Assembly (NCBI GenBank): GCA_022711355.1
Contig: JAKLFE010000026.1
Location: forward strand, 1-60,710
Source: Spirochaetota bacterium
GTDB lineage: Bacteria; Spirochaetota; Spirochaetia; Treponematales; Rectinemataceae
Reading direction: 5' to 3'
DNA length: 60,710 bases
Shown: positions 7,014-15,645 of the stretch, one piece after another
Layout: the number at the start of each line of letters is the position of its first letter
Position numbering within the stretch: position 1 is the first letter of the stretch
The notes under the pieces: generated by a model
Databases searched by the model: none
Told to the model about the DNA's origin: nothing
Seen by the model: only the letters and a program-made list of their open reading frames with translations
Made by a program: the position numbers and the translations under genes

Positions 7014-8770
7014 AGACGCTGTACTCGCACATCGGCCGCTACAAACGGCATGTCCTGGCCTGCGTGGCGCTCATGGCCTGCGACGTCGTCGCGGTCACCC
7101 TCATGCCCACGCTGATGGGCCGCATCGTGGACGAGGGCGTCGCGGGCAAGGATCTCGCCTACATCGCCAGGACCGGCGCCCTCATGGCGGCCCTTTCCCT
7201 GGCGGCCATCGTCTTCGGCGTGCTCAACGCCAAGCTCTCGGCCGAGGCGGCCCAGGGCTTCGCCGCCAACCTTCGCCGCGCCCTGTTCGACCGGATACAG
7301 TCCTTCTCCTTCTCCAACATCGACCGCTTCAGCGCCCCCTCCCTCGTGACCAGGCTCACGAGCGACGTAGGGCAGCTGCAGAACACCCTCCTCATGTGCC
7401 TCCGCATGCTCCTCCGCGCGCCCCTCATGCTCGTCTCGGCCACGGTCTTCGCGGTGAGCATCAACGCGCGGCTCTCCCTCGTCATCCTCGCGGCCATGCC
7501 CCTCCTCGTCGCAGGCATCGCCCTGATCCTCCGGACGGCGGAGAAGCTCTTCACGGACACGCAGTCCCGGCTCGACGACCTCAACGGGGCGGTCCAGGAG
7601 AACCTCGTCGGCATCAGGACGGTCAAGGCCTACGTCCGCGAGGAATTCGAGAAGCGGAAATTCGGCGAGGCCAACGGAGCGCTGACCAACGCCGGGATCC
7701 GGGCCGGATATGTCATCAGCATGCTGTTCCCCATGATGCTCGCCGTGATGAACGCCGCGATGATCGCCGTCATCTGGTTCGGCGGCGGCATGGTCCACGC
7801 GGGCGGCATGGGCACGGGCCAGCTCATCAGCTTCATCAGCTACATTTCCGAGATCCTCTTCAGCGTCATGATCTTCTCGATGGTCTTCATCCTCTTCGCG
7901 AGGGCCGAGGCCAGCGGGAAGCGCGTCGTCGAGGTGCTCCGGACCGAGCCCGACGTCGCCGACAAGCCGGAGCTCGCCCTCGCCGCCGGCTCCCCCGGCG
8001 GGGCCCCGCGGCCCCGCGTCCGCGAGGGACGGATCGAGTTCCGCGGCGCGAGCTTCCGCTACGGCGCCGACTCGAGGTCCCGCGACGTCCTCTCCGGGAT
8101 AGACCTCGACATCGAGCCGGGCCAGTTCGTGGCCATCGTGGGCGGCACGGGGTCGGGCAAGACGAGCCTCGCGAGCCTCGTCCCCCGCTTCTACGACGTC
8201 TCGGCGGGCCAGGTCCTCGTGGACGGGGTCGATGTCCGCGACTACCGGATCGAGGAGCTCCGCGCGGGCATCGGCATCGTCCTCCAGAAGAACCTGCTCT
8301 TCTCGGGCAGCATCGCCGGCAACCTCCGCTGGGGCAGCAAGGACGCGAGCGACGAGGAGATCGCCCAGGCGGCGCGCGTGGCCCAGGCCGACGAATTCGT
8401 GCGCTCCTTCCCGGAAGGCTACGAGACCCTGCTCGGCCAGGGCGGGGTCAACCTCTCCGGCGGCCAGAAGCAGCGCCTGTGCATCGCGCGGGCCCTGCTC
8501 CGCAGGCCGGCCATCCTCATCCTCGACGACTCGACGAGCGCGGTGGACACGGCGACCGAGGCCAGGATACGCGCGGAGTTCACGCGCTCCCTCAAGGGCA
8601 CGACCGTCATCATGATCGCGCAGCGCGCGAGCTCCTTCATAGCCGCGGACAAGATAGTCGTGCTCGACGACGGCGCGGTGTCGGCGGTCGGGACCCACTC
8701 GGAGCTCCTCGCGAGGAGCGATATCTACAGGGAAATCTGCCTATCGCAGCAGGAAGGGTTTGGCGCGTGA
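7007..8770 (+). CDS. ABC exporter half-transporter, subunit with degenerate ATP site
   Basis: A 587-residue half-transporter: six-helix membrane domain (about residues 1-310) fused to an ATPase domain. The ATPase has Walker A GGTGSGKTS, Q-loop, signature LSGGQKQ and Walker B ILILDDSTSAVD. The catalytic Glu after Walker B is Asp, the hallmark of the degenerate-site partner in heterodimeric exporters such as TM287/288 and LmrCD. GTG 7007 is chosen as the start because it follows aaggaag and gives the family's MLKTLYSHIGRYK-type N-terminus; it overlaps the MarR gene. The next gene encodes the partner. The likely role is drug or lipid export controlled by MarR; the substrate is unknown. Confidence 0.9.
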   Translation: MLKTLYSHIGRYKRHVLACVALMACDVVAVTLMPTLMGRIVDEGVAGKDLAYIARTGALMAALSLAAIVFGVLNAKLSAEAAQGFAANLRRALFDRIQSFSFSNIDRFSAPSLVTRLTSDVGQLQNTLLMCLRMLLRAPLMLVSATVFAVSINARLSLVILAAMPLLVAGIALILRTAEKLFTDTQSRLDDLNGAVQENLVGIRTVKAYVREEFEKRKFGEANGALTNAGIRAGYVISMLFPMMLAVMNAAMIAVIWFGGGMVHAGGMGTGQLISFISYISEILFSVMIFSMVFILFARAEASGKRVVEVLRTEPDVADKPELALAAGSPGGAPRPRVREGRIEFRGASFRYGADSRSRDVLSGIDLDIEPGQFVAIVGGTGSGKTSLASLVPRFYDVSAGQVLVDGVDVRDYRIEELRAGIGIVLQKNLLFSGSIAGNLRWGSKDASDEEIAQAARVAQADEFVRSFPEGYETLLGQGGVNLSGGQKQRLCIARALLRRPAILILDDSTSAVDTATEARIRAEFTRSLKGTTVIMIAQRASSFIAADKIVVLDDGAVSAVGTHSELLARSDIYREICLSQQEGFGA

Positions 8771-10704
8771 TGCCCGACACCAGGCAATCGGCGACGAAGG
8801 CGGGCACGCAGCAGGCCCGGAGGGGGCCCGGCGGGCCCGGCATGGGCCCCAGGAGCATCGAGCGGCCCAGGGATTTCAAGGTCGGCTTCGCGCGGATACT
8901 GCGCTACCTCCGGCGCTCCAAGCTCGCCGTGGCCCTCATCCTGGCCTGCCTCATTGTCAGCGCGGCGGCCATGCTAGCCGGCTCCTACTTCATCAAGCCC
9001 CTCATTAACGAGTACATCGTCCCCGGCGACTTCCGGGGACTCGCGACGGCCCTGGCCAGGCTCGCGGGCATCTACCTCGTCGGGCTCGGCGCCTCCTTCG
9101 CCCAGACGCGGCTCACTATCCGGCTCGGCCAGAGGTCGGCGAACATCATCCGAGGGGAGCTCTTCGCCAAGATGCAGTCCCTGGACCTCGCCTTCTTCGA
9201 CACGCACGCCCACGGCGAGCTCATGAGCCGCTACACGAACGACGTGGACAACATCCAGCTGATGCTCGAGCAGAGCCTCGCCCAGCTCGTATCCAGCGCC
9301 CTCGCCTTCGCGGGTTCCGTGGCGATGATGATCGTCCTCTCGCCCTCGCTCTTCCTCTTCACCGCCGCGGTGCTCGCTCTCATGATCTACCTGAGCAAGA
9401 GCATCGGGTCGAAGAGCCGGAAGCACTTCAAGAAGCAGCAGGAGCTCCTCGGCCGCCTCAACGGGAACATCGAGGAGGCGATCGGAGGGCTCAAGGAGGT
9501 GAAGGCCTTCAACCACGAGGCCCAGATGCGCGCCGAGTTCTACGGGATCAACGAGGGATTCCGCGAGGCGGCCGCGAGCGCCAGCTTCTACGCGGGCGTC
9601 ATCATGCCCATCATGGGCAACCTCAACAACGTCGCGTACGCCGGCACGGCGGTCCTCGGCGGAATCCTGGCCGTCGCGGGACGCTTCGATATCGGCTCGC
9701 TCGCCGCCTTCCTCCAGTACTCCCGCCATATCGGCATGCCGATCAACCAGATCTCGAGCCAGCTCAACAATATCCTCGCGGCGGTCGCCGGCGCCGAGCG
9801 CGTCTTCGAGGTGATGGACCGCCCTCCCGAGCCGGACTCGGGGGACGTCACCCTCCTCGCGGCGAGGCGGGATGAGGCGGGAGCCCTCGTCCCCATCGAG
9901 GGAGGCGAAAGGGCCAAGGCCTGGGCCTGGAACGTGCCGAGGCCGGAAGGCGGGGCGGAGCTCGTGCCCCTCGCGGGCGATGTGCGCTTCGAGGGAGTGA
10001 CCTTCTCGTACGACGGCAAGAAGACCGTGCTCAAGGAGCTCTCGGTCCACGCCCGCCCGGGCCACACCATCGCCTTCGTCGGCTCGACGGGCGCTGGCAA
10101 GACGACGATCGCCAACCTCCTGAACCGCTTCTATGATATCGGCTCGGGGGCCATCCTCTACGACGGCATCGACGTCAGGAGGATCAAGAAAGACTCCCTG
10201 CGCCGCTCCCTCGGCATGGTGCTTCAGGACACCCACCTGTTCACCGGGAGCGTCATGGAGAACATCCGCTACGGCAGGCCCGAGGCCAGGGACGAGGACT
10301 GCGTCGCCGCCGCCAAGGCGGCGAGCGCCGACTCGTTCATCGAGCGCCTGCCCGAGGGCTACGGCACCCTCATCACGGGCGACGGCGCGAACCTCTCGCA
10401 GGGGCAGCGCCAGCTCCTCGCCATCGCGCGGGCCTACGTGGCCTCGCCCCCGGTCCTCATCCTGGACGAGGCCACGAGCTCCATCGATACCCGCACCGAG
10501 CACCTCATCGCCCGGGGCATGGACGCCCTCTTCGAGGGGCGCACGGCCTTCGTCATCGCCCACCGCCTCTCGACGGTCAGGCGCGCGGCGGCCATCGCGG
10601 TCCTCGAGCGGGGCGAGATCATCGAGATGGGGACCCACGAGGAGCTCCTCGCGCGGAAGGGCCGCTACTACGAGCTCTGCGCCGGGACGGCCGAATTGGG
10701 CTAG
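8770..10704 (+). CDS. ABC exporter half-transporter, catalytic partner subunit
   Basis: A 644-residue half-transporter that starts (ATG 8770) on the last base of the previous stop codon, so the two are translationally coupled. It has a charged N-terminal extension of about 35 residues, six membrane helices (about residues 50-340) and an ATPase domain with Walker A GSTGAGKTT, signature LSQGQRQ and Walker B VLILDEATSSID. The catalytic Glu is present here, whereas it is Asp in the partner, giving one competent and one degenerate site as in TM287/288-type exporters. About 40 extra residues lie between the membrane and ATPase domains (around GALVPIEGGERAKAW), which is longer than usual for the family. 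Confidence 0.9.
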   Translation: MPDTRQSATKAGTQQARRGPGGPGMGPRSIERPRDFKVGFARILRYLRRSKLAVALILACLIVSAAAMLAGSYFIKPLINEYIVPGDFRGLATALARLAGIYLVGLGASFAQTRLTIRLGQRSANIIRGELFAKMQSLDLAFFDTHAHGELMSRYTNDVDNIQLMLEQSLAQLVSSALAFAGSVAMMIVLSPSLFLFTAAVLALMIYLSKSIGSKSRKHFKKQQELLGRLNGNIEEAIGGLKEVKAFNHEAQMRAEFYGINEGFREAAASASFYAGVIMPIMGNLNNVAYAGTAVLGGILAVAGRFDIGSLAAFLQYSRHIGMPINQISSQLNNILAAVAGAERVFEVMDRPPEPDSGDVTLLAARRDEAGALVPIEGGERAKAWAWNVPRPEGGAELVPLAGDVRFEGVTFSYDGKKTVLKELSVHARPGHTIAFVGSTGAGKTTIANLLNRFYDIGSGAILYDGIDVRRIKKDSLRRSLGMVLQDTHLFTGSVMENIRYGRPEARDEDCVAAAKAASADSFIERLPEGYGTLITGDGANLSQGQRQLLAIARAYVASPPVLILDEATSSIDTRTEHLIARGMDALFEGRTAFVIAHRLSTVRRAAAIAVLERGEIIEMGTHEELLARKGRYYELCAGTAELG

Positions 10705-10725
10705 GCCGGCCCGGGCGCTCGAGGC

Positions 10726-11256
10726 CTAGGCCTTGGGCAGGAACTCGAGGTCGATGCCGGAGAAGTCGTGCTCCACGCCCATCGAGTCGAGTATCTGGGA
10801 GATCTGCCCGCGGTGGTGGATACCGTGGACGTAGAGCTGGTGGAGGAGGAAGCACATCGGCACGCTGTCGGGCTTCCCTCCGTACCAGTCGAGCTTGACC
10901 GGCGCGGCGAGCTCGGCCTCGCTCAGGGCCGCGACCAGCTCGACGATGGCCCGGTCGGCCGCGGCCCAGCGCGCCTTGAGCTCCGCCCAGCCGGCAGCGT
11001 CGAGCTGCCCGCCCTCGCCGGGGGCCGGCCCCTCGCCGGCCTGCAAGGCGGCGGCCGCGGCCGGCAGGGCCGCGCGGAAGAGGCCGGCGAAGTAGAGGGC
11101 TCCCCCGGCCAGGTGGCTCGCCAGGCCGGTTAGGCTCTTGTAGTAGCTCTTCCGGTCCTCGTTCCGCGCCTCGGGCGAGAGGCCGTCGAGGAGGGCCATG
11201 ACCGATTCGTCGGCGCGCTTGCCGTAGCGCGCGTACATGCTGAGGACTTCTTTCAT
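10726..11256 (-). CDS. DinB-family protein (four-helix metal-binding fold)
   Basis: A 176-residue DinB-like protein. The three-His pattern of the fold is plausible: one His in LASHLAGG (about residue 48) and the cluster HQLYVHGIHHRGQ (about residues 133-145), which is the most conserved feature of the family. Family members are metal-dependent enzymes, often thiol transferases, or stress-induced proteins of unknown substrate. The start at ATG 11256 is supported by an upstream GGAGGTG; a longer reading to 11502 would run through non-coding sequence and into the cyclase gene on the other strand. It converges with the ABC exporter operon and diverges from the cyclase gene. Confidence 0.85.
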   Translation of the reverse strand: MKEVLSMYARYGKRADESVMALLDGLSPEARNEDRKSYYKSLTGLASHLAGGALYFAGLFRAALPAAAAALQAGEGPAPGEGGQLDAAGWAELKARWAAADRAIVELVAALSEAELAAPVKLDWYGGKPDSVPMCFLLHQLYVHGIHHRGQISQILDSMGVEHDFSGIDLEFLPKA

Positions 11257-11304
11257 CGAACACCTCCGGCTCCGAGGATAGCATGGCCCGCCCCTCGCGG
11301 GGGA

Positions 11305-11337
11305 GCGGCGAGCGAGCGCTCGCGCCACGCTCGCCGC
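11305..11337. repeat. Inverted repeat between the divergent DinB and cyclase genes
   Basis: Perfect 10-bp arms (gcggcgagcg at 11305-11314, cgctcgccgc at 11328-11337) with a 13-base centre. It lies 48 bases upstream of the DinB start and 73 bases upstream of the cyclase start, so it could be an operator or a leader hairpin for either gene. No matching regulator gene is adjacent. Confidence 0.45.
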
Positions 11338-11410
11338 GGGCGGAAGTTTGCATTCGGCCCGGGCTTGCACTATCGTTACACTGGCAACTATGCCGGACGG
11401 AAGACCAACC

Positions 11411-12880
11411 ATGAACAGCATCCAAGAACCAGAAAGCGAGGCGATCTCGCAGGAGCTCCTCGGGCGGCTCTGCGACAGGATCCTCGCGGGCGAGCTGCCC
11501 ACCTTCGACGCCCTGCGCTCCTACGCGAGCCGCCTCCCCGAGACGCCCCCGGTGCGCGCCGCGATCAGGCGGGCCTTCGAGCTCCAGCGTCGCCTCGACT
11601 GGGGCTTCTTCCGGGAGCTCAGCCCCGAGGCCTACCCGCGGCTCTGGGCCGAGCTCGTCGTGCCCGACCGCCGCTATCCCTTCGCGGGGGACCTGAAGCG
11701 CCTGGTCTCCATCTCGGAGATCTACCTCGGCCTCCTGGACATGCACGGCTACACCGAGTTCTGCCGCAGGAACCGCAACAACGTCTCCGTCCTCGACCGC
11801 CTCGACCGGGTCTTGCAGGAGGACATCCCCAAGCTGGCCGCCTCCTGGGGCGTGCTCTCCAAGCGCGCCAACGGCGACGAGATCCTCCTCCTGGGCGCCT
11901 CGGCCATCGACGTCCTCCGGGCGGTCCTCGACGTCATGGCCTGCTTCTCGGGCGGGAGGGCGCCGGCGGCGGCCTCTCCCGCGGCCGAGGGCCTCAGGAC
12001 GGCGACCCTCCTCCCCGCCTTCGCGATCTCGGCCGGCATCGCGGGCGGCCAGAAGTACACGCCCCTGATCATCACCCGCGACGGCGACGTCTCCGGCGAC
12101 ATCGTGAACACGGCGGCCCGGCTCCAGGCCCGGGCGGGCAAGATCAGTCCCGAGCGCGACAAGATCCTCGTCGCGGGGCCCGTGTACCAGAAGCTCAAGG
12201 CCGAGACGGCCGAGTCCCTGGCCCTCTGCGGGCTCGACTTCATCAGCTCGGGGAGGATCGAGTTCAAGGGCGCGGCGCTCAACGTCTACGACGCGGTCTT
12301 CCTGTGGACCGAGTCCTACCGGCTCGGCTACCGCCAGGCCCTCGAGACCCTCTACGAGGACCTGGGCAAGGGACAGTGGGCCTCGAAGGTCTTCGAGGAC
12401 GCCCTGGGCCTGGTCACGCGGGTGGCGACCGAGCACCCCTCCATCAAGTCGGGCGGGGCGGCCGCCTGCGAGCACTCCTGCCAGGAGTTCATCGAGCGGG
12501 CCAAGGTCGCCCTGGGGCTCATGAACGGGGACCGCTACGAGCAGGCCGTCGAGAGCCTCGCCGAGCTCGTCGCCGACCTGGGGACGGTGGAGGGCATGGA
12601 CGAGCTCGTCATGGAGTACCTCCGCGCCGTCCTCAAGTCCTACCGCGCCCTGGTCGAGCGCTTCGACGGCCGCCTCAACCAGGAGATGGACGAGCACCTC
12701 GACGCGGTCTTCGGGCAGAAGGAGCGCGAGAGCTACGTGGCCCTGCGGCGCAACCACGCGATGTTCGACCGCCTCCGCTCGGCCGCCCGCCTGTCGATCA
12801 AGAGCCGCCGGAGCATCTGGCAGCGCGAGGCCGCCTCGGCCGAGGACGAGCTGGGCTTCTCGATCCAGTCCCTCAAGTAA
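11411..12880 (+). CDS. Class III nucleotidyl cyclase-like protein with helical C-terminal region
   Basis: A 489-residue protein. Residues about 110-310 look like a class III adenylate/guanylate cyclase core: LLDMHGYTEFCRR gives the first metal Asp, KRANGDEILLLG gives the second, and GDIVNTAARLQ supplies the transition-state Asn and Arg. The rest is mostly helical and not recognised. Overall similarity to the family is distant, and an insertion rich in Ala and Gly (about residues 180-195) lies between the two metal motifs. If active it would make cAMP or cGMP in the cytoplasm; the purine-selecting positions are unusual, so the product cannot be named. ATG 11411 is preferred to an in-frame ATG at 11390 because coding character begins there. 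Confidence 0.72.
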   Translation: MNSIQEPESEAISQELLGRLCDRILAGELPTFDALRSYASRLPETPPVRAAIRRAFELQRRLDWGFFRELSPEAYPRLWAELVVPDRRYPFAGDLKRLVSISEIYLGLLDMHGYTEFCRRNRNNVSVLDRLDRVLQEDIPKLAASWGVLSKRANGDEILLLGASAIDVLRAVLDVMACFSGGRAPAAASPAAEGLRTATLLPAFAISAGIAGGQKYTPLIITRDGDVSGDIVNTAARLQARAGKISPERDKILVAGPVYQKLKAETAESLALCGLDFISSGRIEFKGAALNVYDAVFLWTESYRLGYRQALETLYEDLGKGQWASKVFEDALGLVTRVATEHPSIKSGGAAACEHSCQEFIERAKVALGLMNGDRYEQAVESLAELVADLGTVEGMDELVMEYLRAVLKSYRALVERFDGRLNQEMDEHLDAVFGQKERESYVALRRNHAMFDRLRSAARLSIKSRRSIWQREAASAEDELGFSIQSLK

Positions 12881-12896
12881 GCGGCCGGGCCGGCGC

Positions 12897-14450
12897 CTAG
12901 CGCGGGACCAGCTCCCGCACGACGTCGAGGACGCTCCCGTCGCGCCACTCCACCACGGCCACCGGCCGATCCCCGAACTCGGGCTCCTCGGGCACGCCGG
13001 TGAGGGCGCGGACGGCCTCCATGAGCTCGGGCAGGCCGACGAGGGGCAGGCCCGCGGCCCGCGCCCGCTCGGCCAGCTCCCCGCGGCGCGGGTTCACCGC
13101 GATGCCCCGCTCGGTCACGACCGCGTCCACCACCTCGCCGGGGGTGGAGACCGTGGTGACCCGCTCGCGCACGATGGGGATGCGCTTGCGGAAGGAGGGC
13201 GCGGTGACGACGCAGAGGCCCGCCCCGGCCGCCGCGTCCTGGTGCCCGCCGATCCCGTGGAGGAGGAGCCCGTCGGAGTGGGTGTTCACGTTCACGTTGA
13301 AGTCGAGGTCCACCTCGGTGGCGCCCAGGATGGCGAGGTCGAGCATGTTGGCCACGCAGCCCGCGGCGCGGGGGCCGTAGGAGGCGAAGGGGCTCGACTC
13401 GAGGTGCCGGGCGTTCTCGCGGCAGGAGCGCACCGCCTCGAGGTCGAAGCTCTGGAGGTCGACTATCGCGCCGACGAGCCCCTCCTCGAGGAGGTCCACG
13501 AGGACCTTCGTCGCCCCGCCGTGGGCGAAGGATGCCTTGATTCCCGCGCGCCGCATGCGCTCGGCGATGGCCACGGTGGCCGCGAGCGAGATGCCGCCGG
13601 CGCCGGCCTGGAAGGAGAAGCCGTCCCGCATGATCCCGGCGGCCTCGACGAAGCGGGCGGTCAAGTCGGCGATGAGGAGCTGGGTGGGGCTCTTCGTGAG
13701 CTTGGTCGTGCCCGAGACGATCTTGGCCGGGTCACCGATCGACTCGACCTCGAGGACGTAATCCACGTTCCCGCCCTGGATCGACCAGGGCGAGCAAGGG
13801 TAGGGCACGAGCCCGTCGGTCACCACCGCGACCTTCTCGGCGAAGAGGGAATCGGGCACCGCGTAGGCCAGGGGCCCGCAGGCCGACTTGCCGTAGAGCC
13901 CGTTGGCGTTCCCGAAGGGGTCGGCGCAGGGGGCCGCGACGAAGGCCGCGTCGATCCTGAGCTCGCCTTCCTGGATCGCGCGCTGCCGCCCCCCGTGGGA
14001 GCGCAGCACGGCGAGCTCGCGCATCGCGCCGCGCGAGCAGGCGGCGCCCACCGCCCCGTTCATCGAGCCCTCGACCCGCGCGATCACGCCGGACTCGATG
14101 TAGGGCACGAGCCTGTCGTGGACGGGGAAGAGGGCCGTCGGGGCGATGGTCAGGCCCTTGAGGCCCCGGGCGGCGAGGCGGGAGACCACCTCGTTGACCA
14201 GGGCGTCCCCGTCCCGGAGGTGGTGATGGAAGGAGATCACGGCCCCGTCGCGGAGCTCGAGCGCGTCGAGGAGCTCGTCCCAGCCCCCGACCAGCTTGTC
14301 CGGCCGGCCGCGGGCCGCCGCGGGCCGCGAGGGGGCCCCGGCCGAGCGCCGCGGGCCGGTATCGGCGAAGGCCCCGGCGAAGGGCCGGAGCTTCCGCCCG
14401 CCCGCCTCGAGGGGCACCCTCCTGCCCAGCGAATTCCTGCTCCACTCCAT
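12897..14450 (-). CDS. citF: Citrate lyase alpha subunit (citrate:acetyl-ACP transferase), CitF
   Basis: CitF exchanges the acetyl group on the lyase carrier protein for citrate, the first half of citrate cleavage to acetate and oxaloacetate. At 517 residues it has the normal length. Typical features are a basic N-terminus, ISFHHHLRDGD, the long conserved block from GLTIAPTALFPVHD to GSMNGAVG, APCADPFGNANG, and FSFQAGAGGISLA in the second half. It begins one base after the stop of the CitD-CitE fusion and is the last gene of the minus-strand operon. No citC, citG or citX (carrier activation) is present in the window, so these must lie elsewhere or the complex is activated differently. The true substrate could also be a citrate analogue. 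Confidence 0.92.
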   Translation of the reverse strand: MEWSRNSLGRRVPLEAGGRKLRPFAGAFADTGPRRSAGAPSRPAAARGRPDKLVGGWDELLDALELRDGAVISFHHHLRDGDALVNEVVSRLAARGLKGLTIAPTALFPVHDRLVPYIESGVIARVEGSMNGAVGAACSRGAMRELAVLRSHGGRQRAIQEGELRIDAAFVAAPCADPFGNANGLYGKSACGPLAYAVPDSLFAEKVAVVTDGLVPYPCSPWSIQGGNVDYVLEVESIGDPAKIVSGTTKLTKSPTQLLIADLTARFVEAAGIMRDGFSFQAGAGGISLAATVAIAERMRRAGIKASFAHGGATKVLVDLLEEGLVGAIVDLQSFDLEAVRSCRENARHLESSPFASYGPRAAGCVANMLDLAILGATEVDLDFNVNVNTHSDGLLLHGIGGHQDAAAGAGLCVVTAPSFRKRIPIVRERVTTVSTPGEVVDAVVTERGIAVNPRRGELAERARAAGLPLVGLPELMEAVRALTGVPEEPEFGDRPVAVVEWRDGSVLDVVRELVPR

Positions 14451-14451
14451 C

Positions 14452-15645
14452 TCAGCTCCTCATCCCGGGCCGCGCCTCGCGCAGGAGCTCCCGGGCCCGC
14501 GCGGCCACGGGCGCGTCGATCATCTTGCCCCCGAGCGAGGCTACGCCGGAGCCGGCGGCCTCGGCGGCCTCGAGGGCCGCCACGATCCGCTCGGCCTCGG
14601 CGAGCTCCTCGGGGTCCGGGTCGAAGGCGCGATGCGCGACCTCGATCTGCCTGGGGTGGGCGAGGCCCGTGCCCGCGAAGCCCAGCCTCCGCGCGGCCTG
14701 GCAGGAGGCCGCGAGGCCGGCGAGGTCCTCGGCGTCGGAGAAGACCGAATCGTGGGCCTGGATGCCCGCCGCCCTCGCCGCGAGGACGACGGACTGCCGG
14801 GCGAGGAGGCTCTCCTCGCCCGTCGCGCTCCTCCGTACCCCGAGGTCCCGCGCGAAGTCCTCGGCCCCGAAGCAGAGGGCCGCGTTGCGCGGCGAGGCCA
14901 GGGCTATCTCGACCGCCCGCGCGACGCCGAGGGCCGTCTCGACGAGGGGCATGACAAGGATCGATCCGACCTCGATCCCCGAGCGCGCCTCGAGGCGGGA
15001 AAGCTCCCGGTCGAGGGCCTCGAGGTCGGCGGCGGACTCGGCCTTGGGCAGGATGATCGCCTGGGGGAAGGCGCCGGCCAGCTCCTCGAGATCGGCGGCC
15101 CCGAAGGGCCCCGAGAGGGGGTTGATCCGGATGGCCAGCTCCGAGGCGCCGAAGAAGCCGCGTCCCTCGACGAGGCTCCGGCGCGCGAGGATCCGCGCCT
15201 CCACTTTCCGATCGGGGGCGACCGAGTCCTCGAGGTCGAGGATGAGGCAGTCGGCTCCGAAAAGGCCGGAGTTCGGGACCAGGTCGGGCTGATTCGCGGG
15301 GAGGTAGAGCCGGGAGCGGCGGCGCCTTCGCCGGGGGCTCGCGGCGGCTCCCGGGGGCGGGACCGATCGGGGCGCCGGGGCCGCGGCGAGGCCGGCCTTC
15401 CGAAGCGCGGCCTCCACGCGGGAGGCGATGACGTAGTCGAGGGCCCCGTCGTCCTCGATCTCCAGCTCCCCGGTCCGGACCCCCCGCTCCGCGGCGGCGG
15501 CGCGCGCGGCCGCCTCGATCGCCGGGCCGAAGAGGGCCCGGACCGAGGAGCGTATCCCGACCCGGAGCGGCCCGCTTCCCGGCTCGTAGCGGACGAGGCA
15601 GTCGGACTTGCCCCCCGTCCCCGCGGCGGCGGCCGATCCCGTCAC
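14452..15645 (-). CDS. citE: Fused citrate lyase carrier protein and beta subunit (CitD-CitE)
   Basis: A 397-residue fusion. Residues about 1-85 match the CitD acyl carrier protein: GTGGKSDCLVRYEP carries Ser 14, the same position that bears the phosphoribosyl-dephospho-CoA group in classical CitD, followed by SSVRALFGPAI and the DDGALDYVIASRVEAALRKAG ending. A Pro/Arg-rich linker (about 86-108) joins it to CitE, the citryl-ACP lyase TIM barrel: SRLYLPANQPDLV, ADCLILDLEDSVAPDRKVEAR, AIILPKAES, LVMPLVETA, GAEDFARDLG. CitE splits citryl-ACP into acetyl-ACP and oxaloacetate. The GTG start overlaps the stop of the preceding gene (GTGA), so the reading frame is well fixed. These parts are separate genes in enterobacterial citrate lyase, so the fusion is unusual. 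Confidence 0.9.
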   Translation of the reverse strand: MTGSAAAAGTGGKSDCLVRYEPGSGPLRVGIRSSVRALFGPAIEAAARAAAAERGVRTGELEIEDDGALDYVIASRVEAALRKAGLAAAPAPRSVPPPGAAASPRRRRRRSRLYLPANQPDLVPNSGLFGADCLILDLEDSVAPDRKVEARILARRSLVEGRGFFGASELAIRINPLSGPFGAADLEELAGAFPQAIILPKAESAADLEALDRELSRLEARSGIEVGSILVMPLVETALGVARAVEIALASPRNAALCFGAEDFARDLGVRRSATGEESLLARQSVVLAARAAGIQAHDSVFSDAEDLAGLAASCQAARRLGFAGTGLAHPRQIEVAHRAFDPDPEELAEAERIVAALEAAEAAGSGVASLGGKMIDAPVAARARELLREARPGMRS

